A stretch of DNA of 41,983 nt from DASQHW01 sp038209365 (GCA_038209365.1 JBBQXS010000037.1:1-41983), one strand, 5' to 3'; positions 25,763 through 34,196 are shown, numbered from the stretch's first letter. Translations and numbers: made by a program. The notes: generated by a model not told the origin, from the sequence alone.

Positions 25763-26530
25763 ATGCCGTACTACGAGCTCGGTCCCGGCCGCCCGAAAGA
25801 ACCAGGCGAGGGCAACGTCTACATCGGCACCGCGGTCGGCGCACTCGGCGCGATGTTCCTGTCGTTTGCGCTCGTGCCGCTGCGCGACCACATTCCGAAC
25901 GCGAACATGGCGCTTGCGCTCGTCATCCCGGTCCTGTTGGGCGCGATCACCGGCGGGCGGATCGCAGGCGTGGTCTCGGCCATCGTGGCCGCATTGTCGT
26001 TCAACTTCGTGTTCACCAAGCCCTATCTCTCGCTGCGGATCGCGAGCGGCGACGACGTCGCAACCTTCGTCGTGCTGGCAGTCGTGAGCGTCGTCGCCGC
26101 AGAGCTCGGCGCGCGAGCCCGGCGCGGGGGCGTCGACGCGCGTGAAACACGTTCTGAGCTCGACCGCTTGTACCGCGTCGGTGATCTGTCGTCGCGTGGT
26201 GCCGACGTCGATGACGTCGTGTCGTCGGCGAGGGCCGAGCTCATCGGCCTGTTCGGTCTTGTGGAATGTGTGTACGAGGCGACGCCTTCGGGACCCGAGC
26301 TGCCGCGCCTCGGTCAACGGGGCGCGCTGGAGCACGCGCGCCTGGTCGCCTCGGGTGACTTCCTCTTGCCGACGGGTGGGGTGGAGGTGCCGGTCAAAGG
26401 CCGCGGCCACGAGTACGGGCGGCTCGTGCTGTTCGCCGCGGACATGACGCGCGCACCGCTCCAGAAGCGGTTGGTCGCCGTCGCGATCGCCGACGAGCTC
26501 GGCGCCGCCCTCGCCACCCGCGTCGGCTGA
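25763..26530 (+). CDS. KdpD-like DUF4118/GAF protein without a kinase domain
   Basis: The protein is 255 aa and starts one base after the kdpE stop. Residues ~18-115 carry four hydrophobic segments of the DUF4118 type, including FNFVFTKPYLSLRI, the equivalent of the FNWYFTPP segment of KdpD. Residues ~130-250 look like a GAF-type domain (SRGADVDDVVSSARAELIGLFG onward). There is no HisKA or ATPase region. It may be a membrane sensor that modulates KdpD, or a decayed copy of KdpD; the intact reading frame favours a maintained gene. Confidence 0.8.
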   Translation: MPYYELGPGRPKEPGEGNVYIGTAVGALGAMFLSFALVPLRDHIPNANMALALVIPVLLGAITGGRIAGVVSAIVAALSFNFVFTKPYLSLRIASGDDVATFVVLAVVSVVAAELGARARRGGVDARETRSELDRLYRVGDLSSRGADVDDVVSSARAELIGLFGLVECVYEATPSGPELPRLGQRGALEHARLVASGDFLLPTGGVEVPVKGRGHEYGRLVLFAADMTRAPLQKRLVAVAIADELGAALATRVG

Positions 26531-26538
26531 TCGCGCGA

Positions 26539-26553
26539 GCCGGGTATCCCGGC
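26539..26553. terminator. Short hairpin between convergent kdp and fab operons
   Basis: GCCGGG and CCCGGC form a 6-bp GC stem around TAT. It lies in the 45-base gap between the end of the kdp operon and the end of fabI, where transcripts from both strands must stop. There is no U run. Confidence 0.4.
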
Positions 26554-26575
26554 CCGCAGCGAGCGCGACCCAGGA

Positions 26576-27331
26576 TCACGCGCCAATGACGTGGTAGCCG
26601 CCGTCGACGTGGACGACCTCGCCCGTGGTTGCCGGGAACAAGTCAGAGAGCAGCGCGACGCACGCGCTCGCCACGGCTTCTGGGTCCTTGACGTTCCAGC
26701 CGAGCGGCGCGCGCTCGTCCCATGCCTCCTCGAACCGCTCGAAGCCGGGAATGCTGCGAGCCGCGATCGTGCGGATCGGTCCGGCCGCGATGAGGTTCAC
26801 GCGCACGCCCCGCGGCCCGAGGTCGCGAGCGAGATACCGGGCGGTTGCCTCGAACGCGGCCTTGGCGACGCCCATCCAGTCGTACACGGGCCACGCGACG
26901 CGACTGTTGTCGAAGTCGAGGCCGACGATGCTGCCCCCGTGCATCAACGGCATGCACGCCACGGCGAGCGCCTTCAACGAGTAGGCGGAGATCTGCAAGG
27001 CGACCGCGACGTCCTCCCAGGGCGCGGTGAGGAACCCGCCACCGAGGCAGGACTCGGGCGCAAAGCCGATCGCATGGAGCACGCCGTCGAGCCGGCCGCC
27101 GACGCGGTCGGCGAGCGCGTCGAGATGCGCCGTGTCGGTCACGTCGAGCTCGATGATGGGCGGTTCGGTCGGCAGGCGGCGCGCGGCCCGCTGGGTGAGG
27201 CTCATCGCTCGACCGAACGAGGTGAGCACGACGTCGGCACCTTCTTGTTGGGCCCGCCGGGCAACACTGAAGGCGATCGACGCGTCGTTCAGTACGCCGG
27301 TGACGAGGATGCGCTTGTCGGCCAGCAGCAT
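26576..27331 (-). CDS. fabI: Enoyl-ACP reductase, FabI/InhA type
   Basis: This enzyme reduces trans-2-enoyl-ACP with NADH, the last step of each FAS-II cycle. The protein is 251 aa. The N-terminal cofactor motif is VTGVLNDASIAFSVARRAQ. The catalytic Tyr and Lys are in YDWMGVAKAAFE, close to the YNWMTVAKSALE of mycobacterial InhA, and LIAAGPIRTIAARSI is the substrate-loop region. GGYHVIG ends the Rossmann fold. It is the last gene of the fab operon, 24 bases after the accD-like gene. Confidence 0.93.
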   Translation of the reverse strand: MLLADKRILVTGVLNDASIAFSVARRAQQEGADVVLTSFGRAMSLTQRAARRLPTEPPIIELDVTDTAHLDALADRVGGRLDGVLHAIGFAPESCLGGGFLTAPWEDVAVALQISAYSLKALAVACMPLMHGGSIVGLDFDNSRVAWPVYDWMGVAKAAFEATARYLARDLGPRGVRVNLIAAGPIRTIAARSIPGFERFEEAWDERAPLGWNVKDPEAVASACVALLSDLFPATTGEVVHVDGGYHVIGA

Positions 27332-27355
27332 GCGACCCTCACAAGTTGGTCGGGC

Positions 27356-28690
27356 TCACAGGGGAGTATTCGAATGGCGGCGAGCCGGCTGCGCGTCGCG
27401 TTTGTTGACCAGGATCTCGAGCGCATCACACAGCACGCGACGCGTGTCCAGCGGGTCGATCACGGCATCGACGAGCCCGCGTTCCGCCGCGCGGTACGGA
27501 TTCTCGAAAGCGTTCCGGTAGTCCTCGACGAGCTCGCCATCGGCTCGGCCCTTGTTGAGAATCGCGACCGCGCCCGCCGCGCCCATCACTGCGATCTCGG
27601 CACCGGGCCACGCGACGCAGTAGTCGTTGCCGAGCCGGCGCGAGTCCATGATGATGTACGCGCCGCCGTACGCCTTGCGCAGCACGACGCTGAGCCGGGG
27701 CACCGTCGCCGCCGCGTACGCGTGCACGAGCTCGGCGCCGTGGCGGATCATGCCGCGCCATTCCAGATCGCGACCGGGTTCGAAACCCGGCGTGTCGACG
27801 AACGTGAGCACCGGGAGGTTCGACGTGTCGCACCATGCGACGAACCGCGCCGTCTTGCGGGACGCCTCGATGTCGAGGGTGCCGGCGCGGTGACAGGGCT
27901 GGTTTGCCACGATGCCGACGGGCCGTCCGGCGAGCGTGCCGATGGCGGTGACGACATTCGACGCGTAGTGGGCACGCACTTCGAGGAACGACCCGGCGTC
28001 GAGCACGTCGCTCACGACGACGCGCACGTCGTACGAGGCTGCCGGACGTGCCGGCACGGCCGCAGCCGCGCGCTCGCACCGCCGATCGAGGGCGTCGTCG
28101 ACGGCGTGACGCGGGGGATCGGCGAGGTGGTGATCCGGGAGATATGAAAGGAGCGCCGCGATCGCGTCGCGCGCCGCGATCTCGTCCACGACGACCATCG
28201 ACGCCACGCCGGTGCGCGCCGCGTGCATCGCCGCGCCGCCGAGCTGCTCACGCGACACGGTGATCCCGGTGAACTCGGCGACGGAATCGGGGCCCGTGAC
28301 GTACGCGAACGCCTCTTCGGTCATCACGACGTGGTCGAACAAGCCGAGCGCGAGGGCCGGACCCGACACGCATGCGCCGGTGACCACGGCGAGCGTCGGT
28401 ACCTGCCCGGAGATCCGGACGAGCGCACGCGCGAGCCGGCCCCACGCGTGCAGCGCGGCGACGCCGTCGCGCAGCTCCGCGCCCGAGGTGTCGAGCTCGC
28501 CGACGAGAGGGAGCCCGAGCTTGCCGGCCATCTCCACCGCCCGTTCGACGGTTGCCGCGCCGGTAACCCCGATCGCGCCATGGTGCTTGCCTCCCGCGAT
28601 GCGGAACCAGACGATCTTCCGGCCGTCGACGTCTCGAATCTCGGCCGACGCCGCGACGTCAGCGTGCGCATTCAGCGGAACGGCGGTCAC
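27356..28690 (-). CDS. Acyl-CoA carboxylase carboxyltransferase-like protein lacking the usual N-terminus
   Basis: The protein is 444 aa from GTG 28690, which overlaps the fabF stop (GTGA). The longer frame to 28870 is an off-frame reading of fabF. Both crotonase-fold halves are present: the N-half with GELDTSGAELRDGV and VVTGACVSGPALALGLFDHV, the C-half with ANQPCHRAGTLDI, FVDTPGFEPG, AYGGAYIIMDSRR and GAAGAVAIL. Classical PccB/AccD5-type subunits are ~510-540 aa and begin with a KLTARERI segment. That segment, roughly 70-90 residues, is missing here. It probably transfers carboxyl groups for malonyl-CoA supply, but no biotin carboxylase or normal BCCP lies nearby. Confidence 0.85.
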   Translation of the reverse strand: MTAVPLNAHADVAASAEIRDVDGRKIVWFRIAGGKHHGAIGVTGAATVERAVEMAGKLGLPLVGELDTSGAELRDGVAALHAWGRLARALVRISGQVPTLAVVTGACVSGPALALGLFDHVVMTEEAFAYVTGPDSVAEFTGITVSREQLGGAAMHAARTGVASMVVVDEIAARDAIAALLSYLPDHHLADPPRHAVDDALDRRCERAAAAVPARPAASYDVRVVVSDVLDAGSFLEVRAHYASNVVTAIGTLAGRPVGIVANQPCHRAGTLDIEASRKTARFVAWCDTSNLPVLTFVDTPGFEPGRDLEWRGMIRHGAELVHAYAAATVPRLSVVLRKAYGGAYIIMDSRRLGNDYCVAWPGAEIAVMGAAGAVAILNKGRADGELVEDYRNAFENPYRAAERGLVDAVIDPLDTRRVLCDALEILVNKRDAQPARRHSNTPL

Positions 28691-29955
28691 GAAACCGGGG
28701 CCAGCACGAGTGTGGCGTTGTGGCCGCCGAATCCGAAGGAGTTCGACAGCACCGGCGCGGGCGCGAGCTTGCGCGCCTCGCCGGACACGACGTCGAGCGC
28801 AATGTCGTCGCCCAGTTGCTCGAGATTCGCGGTGGGCGGGACTTCGCCGTGTGCCAACGCGAGCAGGCACGCCACGGCTTCGGTTGCGCCGGCGGCGCCG
28901 ACGAGGTGTCCTGTCACGCCCTTCGTCGACGTGACCGGCGGCGGCGTGTCGCCGAAGACCTTACGGATCGCTTCGGCCTCGGCTGCGTCGTTCAAGGGCG
29001 TCGACGTGCCGTGCGCGTTCACGTGCCCGATCGCCACGGCCGCCAAGCCCGCGTCCTCCAACGCGAGCTGCATGCATGCCGCCGCGCCTTCTCCACCCGG
29101 CGACGGCGCGGTGATGTGGTACGCATCTGCGTTCCGGCCGTAGCCGAGCACTTCGCCGTAGATACGTGCACCGCGCGCCACCGCGCGGTCCCATCGTTCG
29201 AGCACGAGGGCGGCTGCGCCCTCGCCCATGACGAAGCCGTCGCGCGCGGCGTCGAACGGCCGCGACGCGCGTTCCGGATCGTCGTTGCGAGTGCTCAGGG
29301 CCGTCATGCGCGCGAACGCGGAGACCGAGGTCGGCGTCATGCACGCCTCGGTGCCTCCGGTCATGACGACGTCGGCGGTGTCGTCGCGGACGAGGCGCGC
29401 CGCCTCACCGATCGCGTTCGCGCTCGCCGCGCAGGCGGTCGCGACACATATGTTCGGACCACGCCAACCGAACCGCATGGCGATCGTGCCTGCCGTCGCG
29501 TTCGCCATCATCATCGGCACCAGGAACGGGCTCACTCGCCCGGCGCCCTTCTCGAGATACACGTCGATCTGTTCCTCGAGCGTGATGAGACCGCCGATGC
29601 CGGTGCCGATGATCACCGCGCTACGAGCGGGATCGGCGCCCAGCTCGCCCGCGTCGGCGAGGGCATCGGCCGCGGCCGCGAACCCGAGCTGCGTGACGCG
29701 GTCGACACGCCGTGATTCCTTGGGTCCGAGATACGTCGCCGAATCGAAGTCGCGGACCTCGCAACCGAACCGCACGGGCAGCGGAGACGGATCGAAACGG
29801 GTGATCGTCGCCGCCATCGACCGGCCGGCGGCGATCGTCGACCAGAAGGTCACGAGGTCGTTCCCCGCGGGCGTCTTCACGCCCATGCCCGTGACGGCAA
29901 CACGCGTCCGGCCCCGGTGGTCGGTCGTCGACCCGCCGACGCTCACCTCAGGCAC
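28687..29955 (-). CDS. fabF: Beta-ketoacyl-ACP synthase II
   Basis: FabF condenses malonyl-ACP with acyl-ACP to elongate the chain. The protein is 422 aa from GTG 29955, which starts 8 bases before the acpP stop ends; GTG at 29946 is an alternative. The Cys-His-His triad is C175 in TACAAS, His in NAHGTSTPLND and His in KGVTGHLVGAAG. NSFGFGGHNA is the C-terminal oxyanion loop. Gene order acpP-fabF supports the main FAS-II system. Confidence 0.95.
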   Translation of the reverse strand: MPEVSVGGSTTDHRGRTRVAVTGMGVKTPAGNDLVTFWSTIAAGRSMAATITRFDPSPLPVRFGCEVRDFDSATYLGPKESRRVDRVTQLGFAAAADALADAGELGADPARSAVIIGTGIGGLITLEEQIDVYLEKGAGRVSPFLVPMMMANATAGTIAMRFGWRGPNICVATACAASANAIGEAARLVRDDTADVVMTGGTEACMTPTSVSAFARMTALSTRNDDPERASRPFDAARDGFVMGEGAAALVLERWDRAVARGARIYGEVLGYGRNADAYHITAPSPGGEGAAACMQLALEDAGLAAVAIGHVNAHGTSTPLNDAAEAEAIRKVFGDTPPPVTSTKGVTGHLVGAAGATEAVACLLALAHGEVPPTANLEQLGDDIALDVVSGEARKLAPAPVLSNSFGFGGHNATLVLAPVS

Positions 29956-30193
29956 CCACCTTGGAGAGCACGAGGTCGACGGCTTGCCCCACCGTCGTCA
30001 CGCCTTCCAGATCCTCCTCGGGTACCTGAATGTCGAACCGCTCCTCGAGCCCCATCACGAGCTCGACGAGGTCGAGGCTGTCAGCGTCGAGATCCTCCTT
30101 GAACCGGGCCGCTTCCGTGACCTGGTCGGGGTCGACGCTCAACACTTCGGCCGCGACCTCCTTCAGCGTCTCGAGCGCCTTGGTGCGTTCCAT
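29948..30193 (-). CDS. acpP: Acyl carrier protein
   Basis: The protein is 81 aa and acidic, normal for ACP. Ser39 in DADSLDLVE is the 4'-phosphopantetheine attachment site. ATG 30193 gives the expected start MERTKALETLKEV; the longer frame is an off-frame reading of fabG. GGAAGCGA upstream is a fair ribosome site. It carries the growing acyl chain between the enzymes of this cluster. Confidence 0.96.
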   Translation of the reverse strand: MERTKALETLKEVAAEVLSVDPDQVTEAARFKEDLDADSLDLVELVMGLEERFDIQVPEEDLEGVTTVGQAVDLVLSKVGA

Positions 30194-30218
30194 TCCGTCG
30201 CTTCCTTCTGTCGTCGGA

Positions 30219-30980
30219 TCAGTGGCCCATACCGAGCCCACCGTCGACGGGCACGACTGCACCCGTGACGTAGCTCGCGGAGTTCGAGCACAAGAACGCG
30301 ACGACGTCGGCGCATTCCTCGGGGGTGCCGAAGCGGCCCAGGGGCACCGCACGCTCGGCCTCCCCGCGCCAGTCGTCGGTCAAGTTCTCGGTCATCGCGG
30401 TCACGATAGGTCCCGGCGCCACCACGTTGCAGGTAATGGACCGGCGAGCGAGCTCCCTCGCAACGCTTCGGGTGAGACCGATGAGCCCGGCTTTGGCTGC
30501 CGCGTAGTTCGCCTGCCCGGCCTGACCGATGAAGCCGCTCGCAGAAGAGATGTTGACGATCCGGCCGTAGCGCGCCTTCATCATTGCCGGCGTGGCACGC
30601 CGGATCGCGTGGAACGCGCCGGTGAGGTTGGTGTCGAGCACGTCACGCCAGTGCTCGTCACTCATGCGCACGACGAGACCGTCCCGCGTGATCCCCGCGT
30701 TGTTCACGAGGATGGTGACAGGGCCGAACGCGCTCTCGATCTCGCGGAACGCCGCGTCCACGGAGTCTTGGTCCGCTACGTCGGCGCGTACTGCGAGCAC
30801 CTTCCCGCCCGCGCGTTCTGCGACCTCCTGTGTGGCGCGCGCGCCGTCCTCATCCGACGTGTAGCAGAAGGCAACCGGATGCCCAGCTCGTGCGAGTGCC
30901 ACTACGATCGCGCGCCCGATCCCGCGCGATCCACCGGTCACGAACGCGACGCGCTCCGCGTCCGCAGGGTGTTCCGTCAC
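30219..30980 (-). CDS. fabG: 3-oxoacyl-ACP reductase
   Basis: FabG reduces 3-ketoacyl-ACP with NADPH. The protein is 253 aa from GTG 30980, which overlaps the fabH stop (GTGA); the alternative upstream start at 31013 lies in fabH. It has the NADP motif TGGSRGIGRA, NNAGITRDGL, the catalytic Ser in NISSASG and Tyr-x3-Lys in YAAAKAG, and PGPIVTAMT after it. It is a classical short-chain dehydrogenase of normal length. Confidence 0.95.
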   Translation of the reverse strand: MTEHPADAERVAFVTGGSRGIGRAIVVALARAGHPVAFCYTSDEDGARATQEVAERAGGKVLAVRADVADQDSVDAAFREIESAFGPVTILVNNAGITRDGLVVRMSDEHWRDVLDTNLTGAFHAIRRATPAMMKARYGRIVNISSASGFIGQAGQANYAAAKAGLIGLTRSVARELARRSITCNVVAPGPIVTAMTENLTDDWRGEAERAVPLGRFGTPEECADVVAFLCSNSASYVTGAVVPVDGGLGMGH

Positions 30981-31963
30981 CGGGCGCCCCAGCGAATCAA
31001 CGCGCTTGCCCACGTCATGCCCGCGCCGAAGCCGGAACAGAGCACGAGATCACCGTCCTGCACTCGGCCCTCGTCGACGGCCTCGAACAATGCGAGCGGG
31101 ATGGACGCCGACGACGTGTTGCCGTAGCGATCGATGTTGACGAGTGTGCGCTCGGGACCGAAGGCGAGGCGTTGCGCGGCGGCGTCGATGATGCGGGCGT
31201 TCGCCTGGTGCGGCACGAACCACGCGACGTCCGTTGCGTCCACACCTGCGCGTCCGAGCGTCGTGGTTGCCGATTCCACCACGGCTCGTACGGCGCGGCG
31301 GAACACCTCCTGGCCGGACATCTTCAGATAGTGCGCGCGATCGGCGACGGTTTGGGCCGACGCGGGAAGCCGTGAACCGCCCGCCGGGATCTCGAGCAGC
31401 CCCGCGGCCGATCCGTCGCAACCGAGATCCCACGCGAGGAGTCCCGGTTCGCCCGTCGTACGCGTGATGACCGCGGCGCCGGCGCCGTCACCGAAGAGCA
31501 CGGTGGTCGCACGGTCCTCCGGGTCGATGATCCGGCTCAACGTCTCGGCACCGACGAGCAGCACGTGGTCGTAGATGGTCTGCAGCAACGACGAGCCGAC
31601 GACGAGCTCGTAGACGAACCCGGCGCAGGCGGCGGAGAGATCGAACGAGCCGCACCGCAACCCGAGGGCCTCTCCGACGAACGCTCCGGTGTGGGGGAGT
31701 GGCTGCTCGGGCGACGCGGTGGCGACGATCATGAGGTCGATGTCCGCAGGGGTGAGGCCGGCGCGTTTGATCGCCTGCGCGGCGGCGGCGGTCCCGAGCG
31801 AGGCGGTCGTCTCGCCGTCGCCGGCGACGCGACGCTCACGGATGCCCGTCCGTTCGACGATCCACGCGTCGCTCGTGTCGACGCGTGCCTCGAGATCGGC
31901 GTTCGTCACCTTGGCGTCGGGGACGGCCGTGCCCCATCCGACGATGGCTGTCGGGAGACTCAT
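30977..31963 (-). CDS. fabH: Beta-ketoacyl-ACP synthase III
   Basis: FabH starts fatty-acid synthesis by condensing an acyl-CoA primer with malonyl-ACP. The protein is 328 aa. The catalytic Cys is C113 in LSAACAGFVYE, the His is in VPHQANARI, and the Asn is in YGNTSSASIP. WIVERTGIRERR is the N-terminal CoA-contact segment. ATG 31963 overlaps the stop of the preceding biotinyl-like gene (ATGA). Primer choice (acetyl or branched) cannot be read by eye. Confidence 0.96.
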   Translation of the reverse strand: MSLPTAIVGWGTAVPDAKVTNADLEARVDTSDAWIVERTGIRERRVAGDGETTASLGTAAAAQAIKRAGLTPADIDLMIVATASPEQPLPHTGAFVGEALGLRCGSFDLSAACAGFVYELVVGSSLLQTIYDHVLLVGAETLSRIIDPEDRATTVLFGDGAGAAVITRTTGEPGLLAWDLGCDGSAAGLLEIPAGGSRLPASAQTVADRAHYLKMSGQEVFRRAVRAVVESATTTLGRAGVDATDVAWFVPHQANARIIDAAAQRLAFGPERTLVNIDRYGNTSSASIPLALFEAVDEGRVQDGDLVLCSGFGAGMTWASALIRWGAR

Positions 31964-32226
31964 GCGACCCGCAACCAGGCGACCGGCTGGCCCTCGCGCA
32001 GGCGTTCACCGGAATGGGCGAGCATGCCCATCAGTGTGCCGCGGAACGGGCTGCGGACGGGTGCCTCGGTGCCGGGTCCCTCGACGACGCCCAGCACGTC
32101 GCCGACGCGCAATACCGCGCCGTCGTCGAGGTCGGCAGGCCGGAACACGCCGACGGCCGGCGCGACGATCACGCGCTCGGGAACGGTGAGTCGCTCACCG
32201 TGCAACGGGACGACGGGGACGGTCAC
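31960..32226 (-). CDS. Biotinyl/lipoyl-fold protein without the attachment lysine
   Basis: The protein is 88 aa from GTG 32226, coupled to fabD (GTGA) and fabH (ATGA). It has both halves of the barrel-sandwich fold: VIVAPAVGVFRPA with VLRVGDVLGVVEG, then APVRSPFRGTLMGML with GERLREGQPVAWLRV. Between them BCCP would carry the EAMKM hairpin with the biotinylated lysine; here the stretch is EGPGTEA, with no lysine. No lysine occurs anywhere in this start choice. It therefore cannot be biotinylated or lipoylated in the usual way. It may be a structural or regulatory partner of the CT-like protein, or a dead BCCP. Confidence 0.8.
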   Translation of the reverse strand: MTVPVVPLHGERLTVPERVIVAPAVGVFRPADLDDGAVLRVGDVLGVVEGPGTEAPVRSPFRGTLMGMLAHSGERLREGQPVAWLRVA

Positions 32227-33131
32227 GACATTGCCTCGGTACATTCGGCCGGCGAGCCGCAGGGCAGGACAGGAATGTCCGGGACCGTTCGTTTGGCAAC
32301 GCCGGCGATCATCGACCCGTAGCCGACCTCCACGAACGCGTCGGCGCCGCGATGTGCGAGGGTTTCCATCGACACCCGCCAGCGCACCGGCACGATCACG
32401 TGCTCGGCAAGGCGTGCGCGCCAACCGTCCGCGTCGTCGTACGCGACGCCATCGTGGTTCGAGACGACCGGGGCGCTCGGCGCGTGGAACGTGACGTCGG
32501 CCAGCACGCCGGCAAGCTCGTCCCTCGCGGTGGTCATCAACGGCGTATGGAACGCGCCGCCGACGTTCAACGGCATGGCGCGGCGTACGCCGAGCTCCTT
32601 CGCGCGCGCGATCGCGGTGTCGACACCGTCGGCCGTTCCGGCGATGACCACTTGACCCGGCGCGTTGTCGTTGGCGACCCAGCACGCGTCACGAGCGGCC
32701 GCGCAGGCGGTCTCGGCCTGCGCGGGTGACGCGCCGAGCAGCGCGGCCATGCGACCGGGATGCGCGTCGGCGGCGGCTTGCGTCAGCTCCGCACGCCGCG
32801 CCGCGAAGCGCACGCCGTCGTCGAGGTCGATGACACCCGCGGCGATCAATGCGGTGACCTGACCGAGCGAGTGACCGGCGAACGCGACGATGTCGTGGAG
32901 GTACGGACGCACGGCTTCCCACGCAACGAGCGAGGTGCACAACACCGCGAGCTGCGCGTCTCGTGTGCGGGCGAGTTGCTCCGCCGGCGCGTCGAGCACC
33001 AGCGGCGCGAGCGGCTCACCCAGCGCCGCCTCCGCCTGCTCGACGATCTTCCATGCGGGGTCGTCCTGCCACGGCACACCCATGCCCGGGTGCTGCGTCC
33101 CCTGGCCGGGGAACACGACGGCGACGCGCAA
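32223..33131 (-). CDS. fabD: Malonyl-CoA:ACP transacylase
   Basis: FabD moves malonyl from CoA to ACP. The protein is 302 aa, starting at TTG 33131 after a strong GGAGG site. FPGQGTQHPGMG is the N-terminal signature, S88 in GHSLGQ is the nucleophile, and H195 in GGAFHTPLM is the general base. It is the first gene of the minus-strand FAS-II operon, and fabZ diverges from it across 157 bases that must hold both promoters. Confidence 0.95.
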   Translation of the reverse strand: MRVAVVFPGQGTQHPGMGVPWQDDPAWKIVEQAEAALGEPLAPLVLDAPAEQLARTRDAQLAVLCTSLVAWEAVRPYLHDIVAFAGHSLGQVTALIAAGVIDLDDGVRFAARRAELTQAAADAHPGRMAALLGASPAQAETACAAARDACWVANDNAPGQVVIAGTADGVDTAIARAKELGVRRAMPLNVGGAFHTPLMTTARDELAGVLADVTFHAPSAPVVSNHDGVAYDDADGWRARLAEHVIVPVRWRVSMETLAHRGADAFVEVGYGSMIAGVAKRTVPDIPVLPCGSPAECTEAMS

Positions 33132-33288
33132 GAGGGACCTCCGGAGGAGTGGGCGGGGGTGGAGGAAGGTCGAAAAGGTTGGACCGCAGCTCGGGAGGCA
33201 GGGTTACACGGTCGCGTGTCCGAGCCGTACATGCTGCATGAACACGCGGTTTCCTACGGAACGGTAACCGGCTGGGTTCTCGAAAGTA
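33132..33288. promoter_or_regulatory. Divergent fabD/fabZ promoter region
   Basis: The 157 bases hold no gene. The fabD ribosome site (GGAGG, minus strand) is next to 33140. I see no clear palindromic operator. Shared regulation of both operons is inferred from the divergent arrangement only. Confidence 0.45.
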
Positions 33289-33726
33289 GTGTCCAGATTC
33301 GTGCTCCCGGACTCGGATGCGGTCGTCGCGCTGCTTCCGCACCGGCCCCCGTTTCGCTTCGTCGACGCCGTCGACGCGCTGGAGCCCGGCGTCTCGGTGC
33401 GAGCCCGCTACGTCGTCACGGGCGACGAGCCGTTCCTCGCGGGCCACTTCCCGGGCGACCCCGTGTTCCCCGGTGTCCTGCAACTCGAGGCGCTCGCCCA
33501 GACCGGCGCCATCGCGGTGCTTGCCGATGCCCGCTACGCGGGCAAGCTCCCGCTCTTCGGCGGCGTCGAAGACGTGCGATTTCGGCGCGTCGTTCGGCCC
33601 GGCGACGAGCTCGTGCTCGCCGTCGAGATGGAGCGCCTGAGCGCGCGTGGCGGTTGGGGGCGAGGCACTGCGACCGTCGAGGACGCCGTGTGCTGTCGCG
33701 GACGCTTTCTCTTCGCGCTGGCGTGA
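33289..33726 (+). CDS. fabZ: 3-hydroxyacyl-ACP dehydratase, FabZ type
   Basis: FabZ removes water from 3-hydroxyacyl-ACP. The protein is 145 aa, a single hot-dog domain. The catalytic His is H18 in LLPHRPPFRFVD and the Glu is E67 in PGVLQLEALAQ, with GHFPGDPVFPG between them as in FabZ. GTG 33289 gives a normal N-terminus. It supplies the step missing from the divergent operon, so the two together make a full FAS-II cycle. Confidence 0.93.
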   Translation: MSRFVLPDSDAVVALLPHRPPFRFVDAVDALEPGVSVRARYVVTGDEPFLAGHFPGDPVFPGVLQLEALAQTGAIAVLADARYAGKLPLFGGVEDVRFRRVVRPGDELVLAVEMERLSARGGWGRGTATVEDAVCCRGRFLFALA

Positions 33727-33733
33727 CGCGAGC

Positions 33734-33994
33734 TCAGCGTCGGCGCCGGCGGCGCTGCTGCTCCTCGCCCAGCTTCGCGAGCGCGGCGAGCTCGTTTGGC
33801 GAGTAATGGCGTGGCTGCTCGACACGAGGCGGCGGCGGGATCGTCGGCTGATCCGGATCCTGGCCGAGCAAAAGCTTCGCTTCGACGTCGCGCGGCAGGG
33901 GCCGCTCGGCGCGGACGCGCCGCGAGGGACCGATCAGGATCGTCAGCAAGAGCGCGACCGACGCCCCGACGATGATGCCGACGGTGAACTCCAC
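33734..33994 (-). CDS. Small membrane protein with Arg-rich tail
   Basis: The protein is 86 aa from GTG 33994 (GTG 33997 is an alternative). Residues ~3-22 (FTVGIIVGASVALLLTILIG) form one membrane helix. A Pro-rich middle (TIPPPPRVEQP) and a C-terminal run of arginines follow. The fold is TatA-like in outline only; I see no TatA motif. The longer upstream frame reads the antisense of the tRNA and is false. It is convergent with fabZ, 7 bases apart. Confidence 0.6.
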   Translation of the reverse strand: MEFTVGIIVGASVALLLTILIGPSRRVRAERPLPRDVEAKLLLGQDPDQPTIPPPPRVEQPRHYSPNELAALAKLGEEQQRRRRRR

Positions 33995-34048
33995 CACGCG
34001 TCGATGGTACCGAATGGCAAAATGCACTGACGCGCTTCGCGTGAGCGC

Positions 34049-34134
34049 GCCCGAGTGGTGGAATGGCAGACACGACGGACTCAAAATCCGTTGCTCGCAA
34101 GGGCGTGAGGGTTCAAATCCCTCCTCGGGCACCA
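34049..34134 (+). tRNA. tRNA-Leu, anticodon CAA
   Basis: The acceptor stem pairs GCCCGAG (34049-34055) with CTCGGGC (34124-34130), and ACCA follows at 34131-34134, so CCA is encoded. The anticodon stem ACGGA/TCCGT encloses the loop CTCAAAA, anticodon CAA. The long variable arm (TTGCTCGCAAGGGCGTGA region) fits a class II tRNA, and the T arm is GAGGGTTCAAATCCCTC. Its 3' end is the likely attachment site of the element that follows, with the integrase gene facing it. Confidence 0.96.
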
Positions 34135-34196
34135 CCCTGACCTGCACTTACGCGCTGGCGTGACAGGCCCGCCACAGCGCCGTGGTCACGCCGTGG

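Noticed and set aside
26591..28147. 518-codon plus-strand open frame opposite fabI and the CT-like gene
   Set aside because: Shadow frame; both minus-strand genes have catalytic motifs.
33734..34147. Long minus-strand frame beginning with an EGFEPSRPCEQRILS-type sequence
   Set aside because: That part is the antisense translation of the tRNA-Leu gene, a well-known false protein start. Only 33734-33994 is kept.
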